The translations under genes and the position numbers were made by a program. A stretch of DNA of 59,607 bases from the NCBI RefSeq assembly GCF_025351285.1, contig NZ_JANXWG010000099.1, positions 1 through 59,607 of the forward strand. The letters are read 5' to 3'. The DNA is from Novosphingobium sp. (GTDB taxonomy: Bacteria > Pseudomonadota > Alphaproteobacteria > Sphingomonadales > Sphingomonadaceae). This document shows, in pieces, positions 1 to 8,804 of this stretch (within the stretch, counting starts at the first letter, position 1; every line of letters starts with the position of its first letter). The notes under the pieces are model-generated. The model ran no database searches. It saw only the letters and a program-made list of their open reading frames with translations, and had not been told where the DNA came from.

Positions 1-76
1 CCCGCCGCCGCGACAGCCCGCTGCTCAGCGCAATCCGCACCGCCTCACGCTTGAAATCTTCTGTATGCTTCTTCAT
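1..76 (-). mobile_element. IS3-family transposase OrfA, N-terminal part (cut by window edge)
   Basis: On the minus strand an ATG at 76 follows an AGGAGA ribosome-binding site at the usual distance and opens a frame beginning MKKHTEDFKREAVRIALSSG, continuing off the window. This is the typical start of an IS3-family OrfA (HTH_Tnp_1) transposase, whose helix-turn-helix binds the element ends. Only 25 codons are visible. The element's outer end should lie about 110-125, where homology of the neighbouring gene begins; I could not assign the terminal inverted repeat because the other end is outside the window. The family is confident, the exact element unknown. Confidence 0.7.
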
Positions 77-119
77 CTCATCGGTCTCCTTGATCGAGTG
101 TTAAACTCTCAAGTGACCG

Positions 120-1084
120 GCGCAAAACCGTTACAAGTCCACATTGGGGTCATCCATGTTGAGCGACACGCTTCAAAACCCGTGATTGCCAGCAAGAACC
201 ATGGCGAAGCCGTTGCTGAAGGAGCGATCTACTTTCGTTATGTCGCCGAGACAAAGGCGATCAGCTATGCGGACTTACGCGCCATTCTCGACGAACGAGA
301 TCTGCGGAGCCGGGAAGCCATTTTGCCGATGATCCAACGCTTGGTCGAATTGGGACCGAGCAACGCGTTGGTTGCGAACCTGGCGGACGGCCAATTGGAA
401 GGTGGCAAACGCCCGATCCTGATCGACCCAGCTTCTCTGGAGCAGATCAAGTTCATCAAGGAAGGCGAGTTCGACGAGGTAATCGGGACACCGACATTGA
501 AGGTCATTGGCGACGCACAAGTCGCCCCTGCAGGGAGCGTTCTTCCTATCCGAACGGTGCGTGAGGAAATCACCATCGAGGCGATCCTGCGGAACTTCAT
601 AGGCCGCAACTCGGTCGAGCAGCCCTTCGCGTACTTTCGGCAGGTGAGCCACGAGGCCGGTTGGGTTTCGCCGATCTTCTACTACCTGCACCTAGCCGGA
701 AAGACCCGCAAGGAGGCGGCGAGTACGTTACGGGCGAACAAGAACGCGAAACCCAAATGCCGGGCCGAATTGATCAAGCTCCTGAACGGAAAGCGAAGCC
801 TTTACGCAAAGCTCGGCGGTAACCGCTTGACCACATTCAACCGGATCGTGACGAAGGCCAACTTCGAAGTCAGCGACCTGAGGCAGGCGAAGGCCATCTG
901 CTCAGCGCTTACAGGTATGACGACTGCTGATGCAGGTTGCTTCGATCAGTTCCACTTGCTTTTGAGCCATTGCCTGAAGCTCTGGGAGGCAAGCGAGGGC
1001 GACCGCGACCTTCTCTCATGTATCCGGCGGGCGGCATCGCGACTGGATGAGGTGGAGTACGGGCCCCAAGTTCCGAGCGGTTAA
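120..1084 (+). pseudogene. C-terminal fragment of AlbA_2-type (Schlafen-like) putative DNA-binding/ATP-binding protein
   Basis: The open frame enters from the IS side with no ribosome-binding site. From about position 140 it reads like the C-terminal half of AlbA_2-domain proteins: a segment around KPVIASKNHG and EGAIYFRYV, then FIKEGEFDEVIGTPTLKVIG, then a helical tail. The usual N-terminal AlbA_2 domain of about 120-150 residues is missing, and the preceding bases belong to the mobile element. The simplest reading is a gene truncated by insertion. Such proteins occur in defence and regulatory contexts but the role of this one is unknown. GC content looks lower than in the ribosomal region, consistent with accessory DNA. 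Family assignment is from memory of homologues, moderate confidence. Confidence 0.6.
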
Positions 1085-1258
1085 CAACTGACAGGCTATC
1101 CAGCCTTATCGTCACACCGTGACAATTCACTGTGCAGCCCCGAAACTCTCGGCTATAAAACTCAATAGTTTCAGAGGGTTCAAAATTGTTGGCGTACTCT
1201 CCTGCCGGGCGCGCCAATTTTCGCCAGCCTTGTCCGTTCGCGCCTTATCTGCGCGCTC
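1085..1258. other. Intergenic, nothing recognised
   Basis: A 174-base gap between the truncated AlbA_2-type gene and the convergent Nudix gene. I see no tRNA, no clear terminator with a T-run, and no attachment-site duplication. Confidence 0.4.
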
Positions 1259-2044
1259 TTATCCCCGAGAAATCGAGTCCATCGGTTCGCAAGTTTTGGG
1301 GTAACCCAGGTCGTCGGGGATCGTCAGCCACTGCTGGCCGTCGCGCTCCTCGATCCACGGCGTTACGGTGCGCAAGGGCGTGGCCTCGGCGTGGGCACGG
1401 CAGCTTTCGAAATCGTCGAACTGCGCCAATCGCTCCAGGTTGCGCCGGGTCGGGAATATCACCTGGATATTGCCTTCGTCCGCAAGGTCTAGCGCGCCTT
1501 GGGCGCTGGCCCAGAACAGGTGATGGTTCTCGGTAGCGTCGACCTCCAGTTCGACCGCGCCGGTGCCGAGATCGGCCAGATAGAAGCGTGTGTCGAAAAC
1601 CCGCGCCAGGTGATGCCGCGGCCACCACCGCGCAAACGGCACCAATTGGTCGAGCGCCAGTGTCCAGCCGAATTTTTCGAGCACGGGCGCCAGCGCAGCG
1701 TGGTCGGCCAGCATCACCCGTGCCTCTGCCGCTTCGATGGCGCTGATCGCGCCGATGATGCCGATCGCCAGCCCGGTTTCCTCAAGCGTTTCGCGAATCG
1801 CGGCCACGCGGCCGGCCGCGTCGTCGGGATCGAGGTCACCGCCGATCTTTGCGGCCAATTCGCGATCGGCCGGATCGATCCGTCCACCGGGAAACACCGC
1901 CGCGCCTCCGGCAAATCGCATCGTGTGGCTGCGTTCGACCATCAGGATTTCGGCCGGCCCACCCGATTGGCCGTGACGATAGATCACGACGGTGGCTGCC
2001 GGAATTGCTGGGGGTGGTGGGTCGTTCTTGTCGCTTGTGGTCAT
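1259..2044 (-). CDS. Nudix hydrolase (NUDT19/NrtR-like acyl-CoA or nucleotide diphosphatase type)
   Basis: 261 residues. A proline-rich N-terminus leads into a beta strand (AATVVIYRHG) and an expanded Nudix signature: FPGGRID, then an insertion of about 20 residues, then RETLEETG. The glutamates of this motif bind the metal that activates water for cleavage of a nucleoside diphosphate linked to another moiety. The interrupted Nudix box and the length resemble the NUDT7/NUDT19 branch, which cleaves CoA derivatives; the substrate here is inferred. I prefer the ATG at 2044; a TTG further upstream would add 14 unconserved residues. No signal peptide, so cytoplasmic. It is monocistronic and convergent with the truncated gene to its left. 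Confidence 0.8.
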   Translation of the reverse strand: MTTSDKNDPPPPAIPAATVVIYRHGQSGGPAEILMVERSHTMRFAGGAAVFPGGRIDPADRELAAKIGGDLDPDDAAGRVAAIRETLEETGLAIGIIGAISAIEAAEARVMLADHAALAPVLEKFGWTLALDQLVPFARWWPRHHLARVFDTRFYLADLGTGAVELEVDATENHHLFWASAQGALDLADEGNIQVIFPTRRNLERLAQFDDFESCRAHAEATPLRTVTPWIEERDGQQWLTIPDDLGYPKTCEPMDSISRG

Positions 2045-2239
2045 GTCCAAGTCGATGCGCCGTCGGTTCGGTGTTGCCAAGTCCAAGTGCTGAAAAAATA
2101 CCGAGAGTCCTGTCGGGATTTTTGACAGGCCACCTGTCCGATGTGCGCGAGACAGCAGGACAACACACGCAAATCAGCCGGTTATGCGGTTTGGCACGGG
2201 CGATGCATAGTATAGTCCGACACTTGATGTCGTCCCTTA

Positions 2240-2283
2240 GAGGCGGAGCCGAACCATCCCCCCGGTCTCCACGGCTCCGCCTC
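2240..2283. repeat. 12-bp perfect GC-rich inverted repeat in the Nudix-grxD spacer
   Basis: Arms 2240-2251 (GAGGCGGAGCCG) and 2272-2283 are exact reverse complements around a 20-nt loop. It lies in the 339-base gap (2045-2383) between grxD and the Nudix gene. There is no T-run on either side, so it is not a textbook intrinsic terminator; it could end grxD transcription in a Rho-assisted way or be a dispersed repeat. Elsewhere in the gap I see a short dyad (CGACA/TGTCG near 2219-2233) and another at about 2124-2138 (GACAGG/CCTGTC), but no gene. Confidence 0.6.
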
Positions 2284-2383
2284 ACCCCGGACTTTCAGGT
2301 CAAATCCCAGCAATAAAAAACATGATGGGCCGGGCAGACGGCAAATAGTGGCTGTCTGATCCAAGGCGACCGGCGCGGCGTGC

Positions 2384-2716
2384 TCAGTTGGCGGCGCGCA
2401 CTTCGGCCTGTTGCATGAGGTCGTGCAATTCGCCGGCCTCGTACATTTCCATCATGATGTCGGAACCACCGACGAATTCGCCCTTCACGTAAAGCTGCGG
2501 GATCGTCGGCCAATCGGAAAAGGCCTTGATGCCCTGGCGCACTTCCATGTCCTGCAGCACGTCGACGCTCGCGTAATCTACACCCAGGTGATCGAGGATC
2601 GCGATCGCCTTGCTCGAAAAGCCGCACTGCGGGAACAGCGGGGTGCCCTTCATGAACAGCACCACATCGTGGCCTTTGACGATTTCGGAAATGCGGCTGT
2701 GCGTGGCATCGGTCAT
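2384..2716 (-). CDS. grxD: Monothiol glutaredoxin (Grx4/GrxD type)
   Basis: 110 residues with the CGFS active site at Cys31-Ser34, preceded by VVLFMKGTP and followed by the [16 protein letters not shown] segment that binds glutathione. CGFS glutaredoxins hold a glutathione-ligated 2Fe-2S cluster and pass it to acceptor proteins, often as a heterodimer with BolA. The bolA gene lies directly upstream on the same strand, 50 bases away, which supports that partnership. Length is standard for the single-domain bacterial form. Cytoplasmic. Confidence 0.95.
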   Translation of the reverse strand: MTDATHSRISEIVKGHDVVLFMKGTPLFPQCGFSSKAIAILDHLGVDYASVDVLQDMEVRQGIKAFSDWPTIPQLYVKGEFVGGSDIMMEMYEAGELHDLMQQAEVRAAN

Positions 2717-2766
2717 GGTCGAATCCTTTGGTCGCCTGTTCGGTGACGGAATCTGAATGGACTGGG

Positions 2767-3006
2767 TCAGGAGGATTTGGGAACGGCAGTGGTCAGTTGC
2801 AAGGCATGGAGCACGCCGCCCATCCGCCCGCCGAGCGCGGCATAGACCGCCTTGTGCTGTGCGACGCGACTTTGCCCCTGGAATGACGCTGCTTCGACAT
2901 GCGCGGCCCAGTGGTCGCCATCACCGGCAAGATCGGTCATCGTTACGGTCGCGTCGGGAATTGCTGTTCGGATCATTGCTGCGATGTCTTCGCCGGCCAT
3001 GGGCAT
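2767..3006 (-). CDS. bolA: BolA family protein (BolA/IbaG-like), Fe-S cluster partner of GrxD
   Basis: 79 residues, the compact BolA fold. The conserved C-terminal stretch around [15 protein letters not shown] and the GGVLHALQL helix are visible; the His in the QHK segment and the C-terminal region are the usual cluster-ligand and contact areas. BolA proteins form 2Fe-2S-bridged complexes with CGFS glutaredoxins and affect cell shape and stress responses. It starts two bases after the DUF1476 gene stops and precedes grxD, so the three are probably one transcript. Whether it is closer to BolA or IbaG cannot be settled by eye. Confidence 0.9.
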   Translation of the reverse strand: MPMAGEDIAAMIRTAIPDATVTMTDLAGDGDHWAAHVEAASFQGQSRVAQHKAVYAALGGRMGGVLHALQLTTAVPKSS

Positions 3007-3008
3007 GA

Positions 3009-3335
3009 TCAGGCCTCGCCCATCAACTGGCGCTTCGCCTCGATGGTCTTTGCGCCCATCGCGCTGCGGACCTCTGCCTCACTCGTGTCAACGCCCGCCG
3101 ACACGAGATCACCCAGGATCTTGCGAACCATATCCTCGTCGCCGGCTTCTTCGAAATCGGCCTGCACGACTGACTTGGCATAGCCTTCGGTTTCGGCCGG
3201 ATCGAGCTTCATCCGTTCGGCCGCCCAAACCCCTAGCAGGCGATTGCGACGGGCGTGAATGCGGAACAGCATCTCCTCGCCCTTCGCGAACCGCAACTCC
3301 TCGCCGCGTTCCCGGTCATCAAAAGTGGTCATCAC
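3009..3335 (-). CDS. DUF1476 protein, F1-ATPase inhibitor zeta subunit homologue
   Basis: 108 residues beginning MMTTFDDRERGEE; the family hallmarks ARRNRLLGVWAAE and VVQADFEEAGDEDMVRKI are clear. DUF1476 is the alphaproteobacterial zeta protein that can block ATP hydrolysis by F1F0-ATPase through its N-terminal segment. In many non-respiring-host species the inhibitory N-terminus is degenerate, so activity here is inferred, not shown. The gene follows prolyl oligopeptidase by 13 bases and precedes bolA by two, implying an operon. Either of the first two Met codons could be the start. Confidence 0.85.
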   Translation of the reverse strand: MMTTFDDRERGEELRFAKGEEMLFRIHARRNRLLGVWAAERMKLDPAETEGYAKSVVQADFEEAGDEDMVRKILGDLVSAGVDTSEAEVRSAMGAKTIEAKRQLMGEA

Positions 3336-3348
3336 AAAACGTCCCCGA

Positions 3349-5622
3349 TCATCGCGTCTTCACGCCGATACGCGCGCGCTGCGGTGCGGGCAAGGGTTGC
3401 GCAACCAACTGCGAGGGAGTGGCGGCTTTGCTTTGCGCTCCATCGAGTCCGGTCCAGCACGACAGGAACGCCAGGACATCGGCGTTGCTGGCAATCGCGC
3501 GGTCGATCTGCCGCGCCCCGGCATGCCCGGCTCCCGCTTCGACCCGCAGCAAGTGCGGCCGATCGTCCGAAGCATTGGCTTGCAGCGCGGCGACATATTT
3601 GTAGCTGTGCGCGGGAACCACCCGGTCGTCACCGTCGCCGGTCGAAACCAGCATGGCCGGATAAGCCCCCGGCTTGAGCATGTGGTAAGGCGAATAGGCC
3701 AGCAAGACCCGCCAATCGGCCTCACGATCGGGATGGCCGTATTCGTCGGTCCAGAACCGGCCCGAGGTGAACCGGTCAAAACGCAGCATATCATAGACGC
3801 CGGCTTGCGGGTTCGCTGCAGCGAACAAGTCGGGCCGGCGGTTGATCGCCGCAGCCACCAGCAACCCGCCGTTGGACGCGCCTTGTGCAGCCAGTCCCCC
3901 CGAGGGCGCGATGCCTTGGCGCACCAGATATTCGCCAGCCGCGATGAAATCGTCGAAAGCGTTGGGCTTGTTGGCGAGCCGTCCGGCTTCATGCCACGCC
4001 GCGCCGAATTCGCCGCCGCCGCGCACTTCGGCCAAAGCGAACGCCCCACCAGCGAGCAACCAGGCCATGCGCGGCACCGAATAGCCGGGGGTTTGCGAGA
4101 CATCGAACCCGCCATAGCCGTAAAGCAATGTCGGGACCGGCTGCTTCGACAGCGCGGTGTCGCGATTGCGCACGAGGAACATCGGCACGATAGTACCGTC
4201 CCGAGACGCAAACTTGCGCTCTTCGACAACGAAATTGTCCGGATCGAATGGCGGCTTGGGCAGCGCGAACGGGGTCGCGACCCCGCTGGCCAGATCGAGC
4301 CGGTAAATCGCCGGCGGGCGCGCGAAACTCGACACCTGGAAAAAGGTTTCAGGATCACCCGGCTGGCCCGCGAACCCGCTGGCGGCGCCGATGGCGTTCA
4401 GCGAAATGTTCCGCTTCGGGCGGCCCTGAAGATCGGTGACGACGGCAAACGACACGCCATCACCCTCGTAAGCCAGTACCAACCGATTCCCGATGAAGTG
4501 CCCGCGATCAAGCATAGCCTCGCGCTCGGGCACCACTTCACGCCACGCTGGCATTTGCCGGGACAAGTCCACGCCCATCACGCGATTGCGCGCGGCGCCC
4601 TGGCTCGTCACGAAATAGAGCATATCGGCAACGCCATCGATCAGGCGCCAGTCATCGCGAAAATCACCGATCAGTTCGCGGACGGGCCACGCATTGCCGC
4701 GGTGCCGCAAATCGATCAACCGGATCTGTTGGCGCGTATCGGTGCCCGAACGCGTGCCGATCACCGCCCAGCGGGAATCGGCCGTTACCACCGCACGATG
4801 CACCGATTCACGATGGTCGGGCGTGGCAAACACGCGAATATCGGCTGATTGCGGTGTTTGTACCTGGTGATACCACACCGCATTGTCGGCCAGCGGAGCA
4901 TTGCGCGCGCGCTCGGTCACTGCCAGCGGATAGCGGGAGTACAGGAACCCTTCGTCACCGATCCAGGTGATCGTGGTGTCGTTGACGCCCTCGATCACCT
5001 CGGGAAGCTGCTGCCCCGTCGCGGCGTCGACAATACGGATCGCGCGCCAGTCGCTGCCGTTTTCGGCCTGGCCGAACGCGAGCAGGTGCCCGCGCCGCGA
5101 TGGCGCCCAATCCTCGAGCGTTTGCGTGCGATCCCCGGTTTTGGCCCAGGCGTTGGGGTCAACCAGGGTACGGGGCTGGCCGCCGAACGTATCGCGCACC
5201 ATCAGCGTCGCCAGTTGCTGCTTGCCCGAATTGTAAGTGTAGAAATATCTTGGGCCGGCCTTGCGAGGCAATCCGAAGCGTTCGGTCGCATAAAGCGCTG
5301 CCAGTGACCGCGCAAAGGCATCGCGCATCGGCAAGCGCTGGAGATAGCCATCGGTTGCCGCGGCCTGCTGGGCGATCCAGCTCCGGACCGGTCCCAGACT
5401 GCGCGGGTCGCCTTCGAGCCAGCGGTAGGGGTCGGCAACCTGGGTTCCGAATTGTGTATCGACTTGCGGATCGCGATGCGAGGGGGGCTGGGCTTGCGCA
5501 GCGATCGGACAGAGCGGTGCGCCGGGCGCCAATGGTTCAGCCCGGACCGGCAAACTGGCGCCGCCAATGCCCAAGCTTGTCGCCAGTGCGGCCGTCGCCC
5601 AAAACCAGCGCAAACGCTGCAT
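3349..5622 (-). CDS. Secreted prolyl oligopeptidase family serine peptidase (S9A)
   Basis: 757 residues from an ATG with GGGAAG upstream. A signal peptide ends near residue 29 (VRA). The N-terminal beta-propeller begins with PYRWLEGDP, a hallmark of S9A. The C-terminal alpha/beta-hydrolase domain has the nucleophile motif GASNGG (Ser about 583), the acidic residue in DGDDRVVP (Asp about 666) and His about 700 in GAGHAG. These enzymes cleave short peptides after proline. The signal peptide places it in the periplasm, so a role in peptide scavenging is likely. It heads a probable transcript with DUF1476, bolA and grxD, although those may have their own promoter. Confidence 0.92.
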   Translation of the reverse strand: MQRLRWFWATAALATSLGIGGASLPVRAEPLAPGAPLCPIAAQAQPPSHRDPQVDTQFGTQVADPYRWLEGDPRSLGPVRSWIAQQAAATDGYLQRLPMRDAFARSLAALYATERFGLPRKAGPRYFYTYNSGKQQLATLMVRDTFGGQPRTLVDPNAWAKTGDRTQTLEDWAPSRRGHLLAFGQAENGSDWRAIRIVDAATGQQLPEVIEGVNDTTITWIGDEGFLYSRYPLAVTERARNAPLADNAVWYHQVQTPQSADIRVFATPDHRESVHRAVVTADSRWAVIGTRSGTDTRQQIRLIDLRHRGNAWPVRELIGDFRDDWRLIDGVADMLYFVTSQGAARNRVMGVDLSRQMPAWREVVPEREAMLDRGHFIGNRLVLAYEGDGVSFAVVTDLQGRPKRNISLNAIGAASGFAGQPGDPETFFQVSSFARPPAIYRLDLASGVATPFALPKPPFDPDNFVVEERKFASRDGTIVPMFLVRNRDTALSKQPVPTLLYGYGGFDVSQTPGYSVPRMAWLLAGGAFALAEVRGGGEFGAAWHEAGRLANKPNAFDDFIAAGEYLVRQGIAPSGGLAAQGASNGGLLVAAAINRRPDLFAAANPQAGVYDMLRFDRFTSGRFWTDEYGHPDREADWRVLLAYSPYHMLKPGAYPAMLVSTGDGDDRVVPAHSYKYVAALQANASDDRPHLLRVEAGAGHAGARQIDRAIASNADVLAFLSCWTGLDGAQSKAATPSQLVAQPLPAPQRARIGVKTR

Positions 5623-5691
5623 CACACTTCCCGGTACCGATGGAGCGGCTCGTCCTCGATTGCGCCTTGCATAGACAGCGGCGTGCCCCCA

Positions 5692-5736
5692 GCCAAATAC
5701 AAAGACGCCAAATACAAAGGCGCCAAATACAAAGGC
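5692..5736. repeat. Three tandem copies of a 15-bp unit
   Basis: Units at 5692-5706, 5707-5721 and 5722-5736 read GCCAAATACAAAGRC; the first differs from the other two at one base. They lie in the 174-base gap between rplQ and the prolyl oligopeptidase gene, directly after the rplQ-distal hairpin, and overlap its last bases. On the minus strand they give repeated TTTGTATTTGG tracts. Copy number could vary between strains. Confidence 0.9.
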
Positions 5737-5764
5737 GGCCGCAAGCTTTTCAGCCGCGACCGCC
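5734..5764 (-). terminator. Probable terminator of the alpha operon after rplQ
   Basis: On the minus strand a GC-rich stem of about 9-11 pairs (GGCGGTCGC against GCGGCCGCC, one G-U) closes around TGAAAAGCT and is followed by TTTGTATTTGG. The T-run is short and broken, so it may be a weak intrinsic or Rho-assisted terminator. It stands 36 bases past the rplQ stop, where the operon should end. Confidence 0.5.
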
Positions 5765-5799
5765 CATACGTTGTGGCATTGAAGGCCCCGAAGTGGCGC

Positions 5800-6219
5800 T
5801 TACGCGTCTTCGTAATCGTCCTCGGTCAGCACCGGACCCGAATCCAGGCCCTTGGCCGCTACATCGCGGTCGACCAGTTCGATCACGCCCATCGGCGCAG
5901 CGTCCGATCCGCGGAAACCGGCCTTGATCACGCGGGTATAACCGCCGCTGCGATCGGCATAACGCTTGGCCAGAATATCGAACAGCTTGGTGAGCTGGGT
6001 ATCGTCGAGCAGGCGTGCGTGCGCCAGGCGGCGATTGGCCAAACCGCCGTGCTTGGCGAGCGTGATCAGCTTTTCGACGTAAGGACGCAGTTCGCGTGCC
6101 TTGGGCAACGTGGTCTGGATCTGTTCGTGCTTGATCAGCGACGACGCCATGTTGCGCAACAGCGCGCGGCGGTGAGACGAAGTGCGTTGCAGCTTCCGCT
6201 GGCCAACTTTATGACGCAT
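5800..6219 (-). CDS. rplQ: 50S ribosomal protein L17
   Basis: 139 residues with the family start [20 protein letters not shown] and the [13 protein letters not shown] segment. L17 packs near the peptide exit tunnel of the large subunit. It is the last gene of the alpha operon, 121 bases behind rpoA, with a 10-bp hairpin in the gap. The C-terminus is an acidic tail (TEDDYEDA) slightly longer than the 127-residue E. coli protein, as is usual in alphaproteobacteria. Confidence 0.97.
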   Translation of the reverse strand: MRHKVGQRKLQRTSSHRRALLRNMASSLIKHEQIQTTLPKARELRPYVEKLITLAKHGGLANRRLAHARLLDDTQLTKLFDILAKRYADRSGGYTRVIKAGFRGSDAAPMGVIELVDRDVAAKGLDSGPVLTEDDYEDA

Positions 6220-6306
6220 GGTTCTGGTCTTTCTGTTCGTACGGGGCCCGTATCAGGTAGCCCGGTCCTGGCTGAATTGATGGGGCAGCCTGATCCCCAA
6301 ACCGTT

Positions 6307-6330
6307 CCGGGCCGGCTTTCGCCGGCCCGG
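6307..6330 (-). other. 10-bp perfect hairpin in the rpoA-rplQ gap
   Basis: Arms CCGGGCCGGC and GCCGGCCCGG flank a 4-base loop. It starts 11 bases after the rpoA stop codon. No T-run follows on the minus strand, so transcript processing, stabilisation or partial attenuation is more likely than full termination. Confidence 0.75.
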
Positions 6331-6340
6331 ATGCAATCGC

Positions 6341-7405
6341 TTAACCCAACAGCTCTTGTTCGAGCTTCTTGGCCATTTCCTCGATGTTCTCGGGCGGCCA
6401 ACCGGGAATATCCATTCCCAGCCGCAGCCCCATCGACGAAAGCACTTCCTTGATTTCGTTCAAGGACTTGCGGCCGAAGTTCGGGGTACGGAGCATTTCC
6501 GCTTCGGTCTTCTGCACCAGATCACCGATGTAGATGATGTTGTCGTTCTTGAGACAATTGGCCGAACGCACCGACAGTTCCAACTCGTCGACCTTCTTGA
6601 GCAGGTAGCGGTTGAGCTGGTTGGCGTCGCTTTCCTCGGGCGTGTGCACCGCAAGGCCAGCCATCGCCGGCACATGACCGCTCGTCGGCATCGCGTCATC
6701 GAAGTGGACGAACAGCGCGAGCTGGTCCTGCAGGATGCGTGCGGCGTAAGCCACTGCATCTTCGGGCGTAACCGTACCGTCGGTTTCGACCGTCAGGTTG
6801 AGCTTGTCGAAGTCCAGTTCCTGCCCGATGCGCGCATTGTCGACCTTGTAGCTGACCTGGCGCACCGGCGAATACAGCGAATCGATCGGGATCAGGCCGA
6901 TCGGCGCGTCGGCCGGACGGTTGCCGACGGCGGGCACGTAGCCCTTACCGATGTCGGCGGTCAGCTCCATATTGAGCGTGGCGCCTTCATCGAGATGGCA
7001 GATCACGAGATCCTTGTTCATGATCTCGATGTCGCCGGTCACGGCGATATCACCGGCCTTGACTTCGGCCGGGCCGGTGACCGAAAGCTGGAGACGCTTG
7101 GGGCCTTCGCCCTGCATCTTGAGCGCGATCTGCTTGACGTTCAGCACGATGTCGGTGACATCCTCGCGCACGCCGGCAAGGCTCGAGAACTCATGCAGCA
7201 CGTTCTCGATCTTGATCGAGGTTACGGCGGCGCCCTGCAGCGACGAAAGCAGCACGCGACGCAGCGCGTTGCCAAGCGTCAGGCCGAAGCCACGTTCAAG
7301 CGGCTCGGCAACGAATGTTACCTTGCGCTTTGCATCAACCCCGGGTTTGATTTCGAGGTTGTTGGGCTTCTTCAGTTCCTGCCAGTTCTTGATATTGACA
7401 GTCAT
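6341..7405 (-). CDS. rpoA: DNA-directed RNA polymerase subunit alpha
   Basis: 354 residues, normal for an alphaproteobacterium. The N-terminal domain (about 1-235) carries the dimerisation and assembly segment [20 protein letters not shown]. After a linker, the C-terminal domain (about 255-335) has [20 protein letters not shown] and the LNEIKEVL helix that contact UP elements and activators. It is the third gene of the rpsM-rpsK-rpoA-rplQ operon. Confidence 0.98.
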   Translation of the reverse strand: MTVNIKNWQELKKPNNLEIKPGVDAKRKVTFVAEPLERGFGLTLGNALRRVLLSSLQGAAVTSIKIENVLHEFSSLAGVREDVTDIVLNVKQIALKMQGEGPKRLQLSVTGPAEVKAGDIAVTGDIEIMNKDLVICHLDEGATLNMELTADIGKGYVPAVGNRPADAPIGLIPIDSLYSPVRQVSYKVDNARIGQELDFDKLNLTVETDGTVTPEDAVAYAARILQDQLALFVHFDDAMPTSGHVPAMAGLAVHTPEESDANQLNRYLLKKVDELELSVRSANCLKNDNIIYIGDLVQKTEAEMLRTPNFGRKSLNEIKEVLSSMGLRLGMDIPGWPPENIEEMAKKLEQELLG

Positions 7406-7437
7406 GGAATTCCCCTGGGTTTGACGGGAGCCGGCCG

Positions 7438-7459
7438 CCGGCCTCGCAAGCGAGGCCGG
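7438..7459 (-). other. 10-bp perfect hairpin in the rpsK-rpoA gap
   Basis: Arms CCGGCCTCGC and GCGAGGCCGG are separated by two bases. It sits within the 113-base spacer, about 30 bases upstream of the rpoA start, with no T-run. It matches the pattern of one GC hairpin per gap in this operon. Confidence 0.75.
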
Positions 7460-7518
7460 TCGTGGCGGAGGCGGGGCAGGACTTGCGCGCTGGCAAATCC
7501 CGGCACCCGCCGAGAGGG

Positions 7519-7908
7519 TCAGACGCGGCGGCGCTTCGAAGGACGAACACCGTTGTGCGGGATCGAGGTCACGTCGCGGATCGCGGTAATCGTGAAGCCA
7601 ACCGCCTGGAGCGCACGCAGCGCCGATTCACGGCCCGAACCCGGGCCCTTCACTTCGACTTCGAGCGTCCGGACGCCGTGTTCGGCGGCCTTCTTGCCCG
7701 CGTCATCGGCAGCAACCTGCGCTGCATATGGCGTCGACTTGCGGCTTCCCTTGAAGCCCATCATGCCGGCCGAGGACCAGCTTATCGCATTGCCCTGCGC
7801 ATCGGTGATGGTGATCATGGTATTGTTGAAGCTGGCGTTAACGTGCGCAACACCACTGGTGATGTTCTTGCGCTCCCGTTTTTTGATACGCTGGGGTTCG
7901 CGTGCCAT
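7519..7908 (-). CDS. rpsK: 30S ribosomal protein S11
   Basis: 129 residues. The central block [20 protein letters not shown] and the C-terminal [14 protein letters not shown] are diagnostic. S11 forms the platform wall of the small subunit near the mRNA exit. It is the second gene of the alpha operon, 72 bases downstream of rpsM. Confidence 0.97.
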   Translation of the reverse strand: MAREPQRIKKRERKNITSGVAHVNASFNNTMITITDAQGNAISWSSAGMMGFKGSRKSTPYAAQVAADDAGKKAAEHGVRTLEVEVKGPGSGRESALRALQAVGFTITAIRDVTSIPHNGVRPSKRRRV

Positions 7909-7953
7909 TGTCTTAATCCTGTCGAGAAATGGGAAGGAAAGGCCGGTCGTCTA

Positions 7954-7970
7954 GCCCGGGAAAACCGGGC
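7954..7970 (-). other. 6-bp GC hairpin in the rpsM-rpsK gap
   Basis: GCCCGG and CCGGGC flank a 5-base loop (GAAAA on the plus strand). It lies 46-62 bases upstream of the rpsK start. It is weaker than the two hairpins around rpoA but in an equivalent position. Confidence 0.6.
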
Positions 7971-7980
7971 CGGGACAGCC

Positions 7981-8349
7981 TTACTTCTTCTTGCCGGCGA
8001 TCGGCTTGGACTTGCCTTTGCGTGTGCGCGCATTGGTATGGGTGCGCTGCCCGCGAACAGGCAGGCCCTTGCGATGACGCAAGCCACGGTAGCAGGCGAG
8101 ATCCATCAGGCGCTTGATGTTCATCGCGGTTGTGCGGCGAAGATCGCCTTCCACGGTGAAATCGGCGTCGATGGTTTCGCGGATCTGGAGGACCTCCTGA
8201 TCCGACAGGTCCTGCACGCGACGGCTGTGGTCGATCCCCAGCTTGTCGGCAATCTCGAGAGCGGACTTTGGTCCGATCCCATGGATGTAAGTCAACGCGA
8301 TAATCACGCGCTTGTTAGTGGGGATATTCACCCCGGCAATACGAGCCAC
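7981..8349 (-). CDS. rpsM: 30S ribosomal protein S13
   Basis: 122 residues from a GTG start at 8349 that follows AGGAGAAGCAA. The in-frame GTG 18 bases upstream would add six residues absent from the family, whose N-terminus is (M)[14 protein letters not shown]. The basic C-terminus ends [14 protein letters not shown]13 sits in the head of the small subunit and contacts S19 and the P-site tRNA. It is the first gene of the alpha operon here because gdhA and an SRPBCC gene separate it from secY-adk. Confidence 0.95.
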   Translation of the reverse strand: MARIAGVNIPTNKRVIIALTYIHGIGPKSALEIADKLGIDHSRRVQDLSDQEVLQIRETIDADFTVEGDLRRTTAMNIKRLMDLACYRGLRHRKGLPVRGQRTHTNARTRKGKSKPIAGKKK

Positions 8350-8375
8350 TTGCTTCTCCTGCTCCACGGGGACGC

Positions 8376-8403
8376 GACCATGGCTTTCGCCTTGGGCATG
8401 GCC
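8376..8403 (-). promoter_or_regulatory. Leader hairpin upstream of rpsM
   Basis: On the minus strand GGCCATG pairs with CATGGTC (one G-U) around an inner loop, ending 26 bases before the rpsM GTG. Alpha operons are often repressed by S4 binding to the rpsM leader; this structure is in the right place for such control, but it does not obviously copy the E. coli S4 pseudoknot. Confidence 0.35.
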
Positions 8404-8515
8404 CCCATCTCATAGCGCTGTCACGATCAAACCGGCAAAATGCTCGTCTGGCGAAAGCCTCACAAGTCGTGAAGGCGCGCCTTGGAGACAATCTCGCTGT
8501 GTCGAGTGAAAGGAG

Positions 8516-8544
8516 CGCTTATGAGGATTCGCGCAATGCGTCAA
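8516..8544 (-). promoter_or_regulatory. Candidate promoter for rpsM-rpsK-rpoA-rplQ
   Basis: Minus-strand TTGACG at 8539-8544 and TAAGCG at 8516-8521 are separated by exactly 17 bases. This would start transcription near 8508 and give a leader of about 160 nt. The 455-base gap (8350-8804) between gdhA and rpsM otherwise contains no gene I can support. The -35 is good, the -10 only fair. Confidence 0.45.
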
Positions 8545-8804
8545 CCGCAAAGCGCCACCATCACACATCAAAGCAAATTCGGCGCAAACCAATAGGTTCA
8601 CGCTGAGCTGGTTTTGCTTTCGATGTGGAAAGCTACGCCAAAATGCGATGCAGGTCAAAGGCCGCTGCGCGTTTGCCTGGATGATCGGCAACACTTCGCC
8701 TGCTTCGCAGTCCCGGAATGCCCAACAGCGAACCTCGCGCCGACACAAAGCCGACGCGGGACCCAACGCACGATTAGCCTGCGTGGCTTCGCGCTATTGC
8801 GTGG

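Noticed and set aside
3259..4848. 529-codon plus-strand open frame
   Set aside because: It is antisense to the prolyl oligopeptidase with its intact Ser-Asp-His residues, and shows no protein-like pattern.
5692..5736. Possible CRISPR array from the 15-bp units
   Set aside because: Units are directly tandem without spacers, only three copies, and far too short for CRISPR repeats.
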